Assembly: GCA_005776725.1 (NCBI GenBank)
Contig: SXOO01000053.1
Coordinates: forward strand, 1-58,901
DNA: 58,901 nt
Direction of reading: 5' to 3'
DNA from: Pseudomonadota bacterium
GTDB lineage: Bacteria; Myxococcota_A; UBA9042; GCA-2863065
How positions within the stretch are numbered: the stretch's first letter is position 1; each line of letters begins with the position of its first letter. The notes under the pieces are model-generated. The model was not told where the DNA came from. It made no database searches and worked only from the letters and a program-made list of their open reading frames with translations. The position numbers were made by a program, and so were the translations under genes. Shown piece by piece: positions 57,817 to 58,901 of the stretch.

Positions 57817-58737
57817 GTGCATCTGCCGTATCCAATCGTCGTTCCAACGGACTTCTCGGCTGCCGCCGCGCACGCCTATCCCCTCGCGCAGCAGATGGCG
57901 GCCGCCTTCGAGCGCCCGCTGCGGCTGGTTCACGTGTTGAACCCGCTGGACGCAGAGGTCACGTGGATTCCTGCATCGGCAGAGGCGTATCTCAATGACC
58001 GGCTGTCGGAGCTCGAGCTCGAGCTCTCCGCCGGAGGCCTCCCGGTGACCAGCACCGTCCGCCGGGGCTTCGCCGCGCGCGAGATCTTGGACGAGGTGGC
58101 GGACAAGACCGCCATGGTCGTGCTGGGCGTCTCGGGGCGCGTGGGCGAGAAGCACCGTCTCTTCGGCTCGGTCTCGGCCAAGGTGCTGCGCGGCTCGCCC
58201 GTGGCTGTGCTCACGGTCCGCGCGCCGGAGACCCCGGAGCCTCACGTCCGGCCCATCCGCCGCGTGCTGATCACGCTCGACTTCTCCGAGCTCGAGACCG
58301 GGGCGTTCGATGACGCCGCCGAGGTGGCCCGGCGCCTTGGAGCCTCGGTGGACCTCGTGCACGTGCTCCGGCCCCCGGAGCTCCCCCTGGTCCGCGCGGA
58401 CTTCGAGGGAATCCCGGGCGTGCCTCCCGTAAGCCTCGCCGAGCTCGAACAGCTGGCCGGGCGCGAGCTCGAGCGCGTCGCGGACCGCGCGAGAGCGATG
58501 GGCATCACCCTCGGCTCTGTGTTGCTGCGCGAGGGAGATCCCGTCGACACCGTGATCGACCACATCCACGCGACCGACCCCGATCTCGTCATCATGAGCA
58601 GCCACGGCCGCCGGGGCTTCTCTCGCGCCCTGCTCGGCAGCGTCACGGAGGCCGTGGTGATGCGGTCGCCTCGCCCGGTGCTGGTGCTGAAGCCGCGCCA
58701 GACCTACCTCGAGGTGGTGCGCCCTTCCCCGCTCTGA
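57817..58737 (+). CDS. Tandem universal stress protein (two UspA domains)
   Basis: A 306-aa protein of two Usp domains (about 1-145 and 148-306). Domain 1: IVVPTDFSAAAAHAYPLA, then VVLGVSGRVGEKHRLFGSVS. Domain 2: RRVLITLDFSELETGAFD and VIMSSHGRRGFSRALLGSVTEAV, a full G-2x-G-9x-G-S ATP-binding motif, with RPVLVL after. In domain 1 the Gly spacing is similar, so both may bind ATP. Cytosolic, usually raised under starvation or redox stress. GTG 57817 follows GAGGAGGA. Confidence 0.95.
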   Translation: MHLPYPIVVPTDFSAAAAHAYPLAQQMAAAFERPLRLVHVLNPLDAEVTWIPASAEAYLNDRLSELELELSAGGLPVTSTVRRGFAAREILDEVADKTAMVVLGVSGRVGEKHRLFGSVSAKVLRGSPVAVLTVRAPETPEPHVRPIRRVLITLDFSELETGAFDDAAEVARRLGASVDLVHVLRPPELPLVRADFEGIPGVPPVSLAELEQLAGRELERVADRARAMGITLGSVLLREGDPVDTVIDHIHATDPDLVIMSSHGRRGFSRALLGSVTEAVVMRSPRPVLVLKPRQTYLEVVRPSPL

Positions 58738-58748
58738 GCGCGCTGGCC

Positions 58749-58901
<153 letters not shown>

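Overview
The window looks like chromosomal DNA from a Myxococcota-type (former deltaproteobacterial) organism. It is very GC-rich and densely packed. It carries many Cys-rich, Asp-rich secreted lipoproteins of the kind typical of that group: MopE-like and thrombospondin-3-like repeats, choice-of-anchor L, an IgGFc-binding domain and RCC1 repeats. It also has a matrixin with a MYXO-CTERM-like tail, Ser/Thr-kinase-like membrane proteins and FHA proteins. No phage, IS element, CRISPR array, rRNA or tRNA was recognised. The taxonomic call is inference from gene content; no marker gene was compared.

Layout. 1-3138 (+): purine operon tail purM-purN, then a DUF523/TudS-like protein and an FAD-oxidoreductase-like protein, chained by 4-nt stop/start overlaps. 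3160-6375 (-): a coupled chain of lipoprotein, APH-type phosphotransferase, DUF6285 protein and Cys-repeat lipoprotein. 6408-10288 (-): two coupled large lipoproteins (IgGFc-binding domain; MopE/choice-of-anchor L). 10458-11176 (-): two small coupled unknowns. 11330-15638 (-): NAD kinase, an acidic secreted membrane-anchored protein, a beta-barrel protein, a TlpA-like thioredoxin and a VAT-1-like MDR reductase. 15825-16964 (+): Sel1-like Cys-repeat protein. 16992-20050 (-): multi-TM glycosyltransferase-like protein coupled to an FGE-fold protein. 20179-25998 (-): a 1939-aa RCC1/Ig-like lipoprotein.

26229-30784 (+): hrcA, an enlarged grpE and a pseudokinase-TPR membrane protein. 30788-33316 (-): VanW-like protein and recN. 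33438-34274 (+): monoacylglycerol-lipase-like hydrolase. 34266-35680 (-): matrixin plus coupled partner. 35793-37864 (+): larB-larC for the nickel-pincer cofactor. 37865-38035: convergent intergenic region with a cluster of DnaA-box-like 9-mers. 38036-44205 (-): apparent operon of a second pseudokinase, KtrB/TrkH, KtrA/TrkA and a HAMP-PAS membrane protein. 44627-47199 (+): PhoB/PhoR-type two-component pair. 47192-49550 (-): two FHA proteins. 49825-51195 (+): lipoprotein. 51255-53590 (-): DAGK-type lipid kinase and HemW. 53670-55691 (-): large lipoprotein. 55827-57143 (+): CNNM/CorC protein. 57101-57670 (-): small membrane protein. 57817-58737 (+): tandem universal stress protein. 58749-58901 (-): 3' end of class II DAHP synthase.

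Themes. First, a large surface/periplasmic proteome is encoded here. Second, several regulatory folds appear catalytically or ligand-binding defective: two kinase domains, two FHA domains and one FGE domain. Third, the DnaA-box cluster lies between convergent genes, so it is unlikely to be a promoter element and is the most interesting non-coding signal seen.
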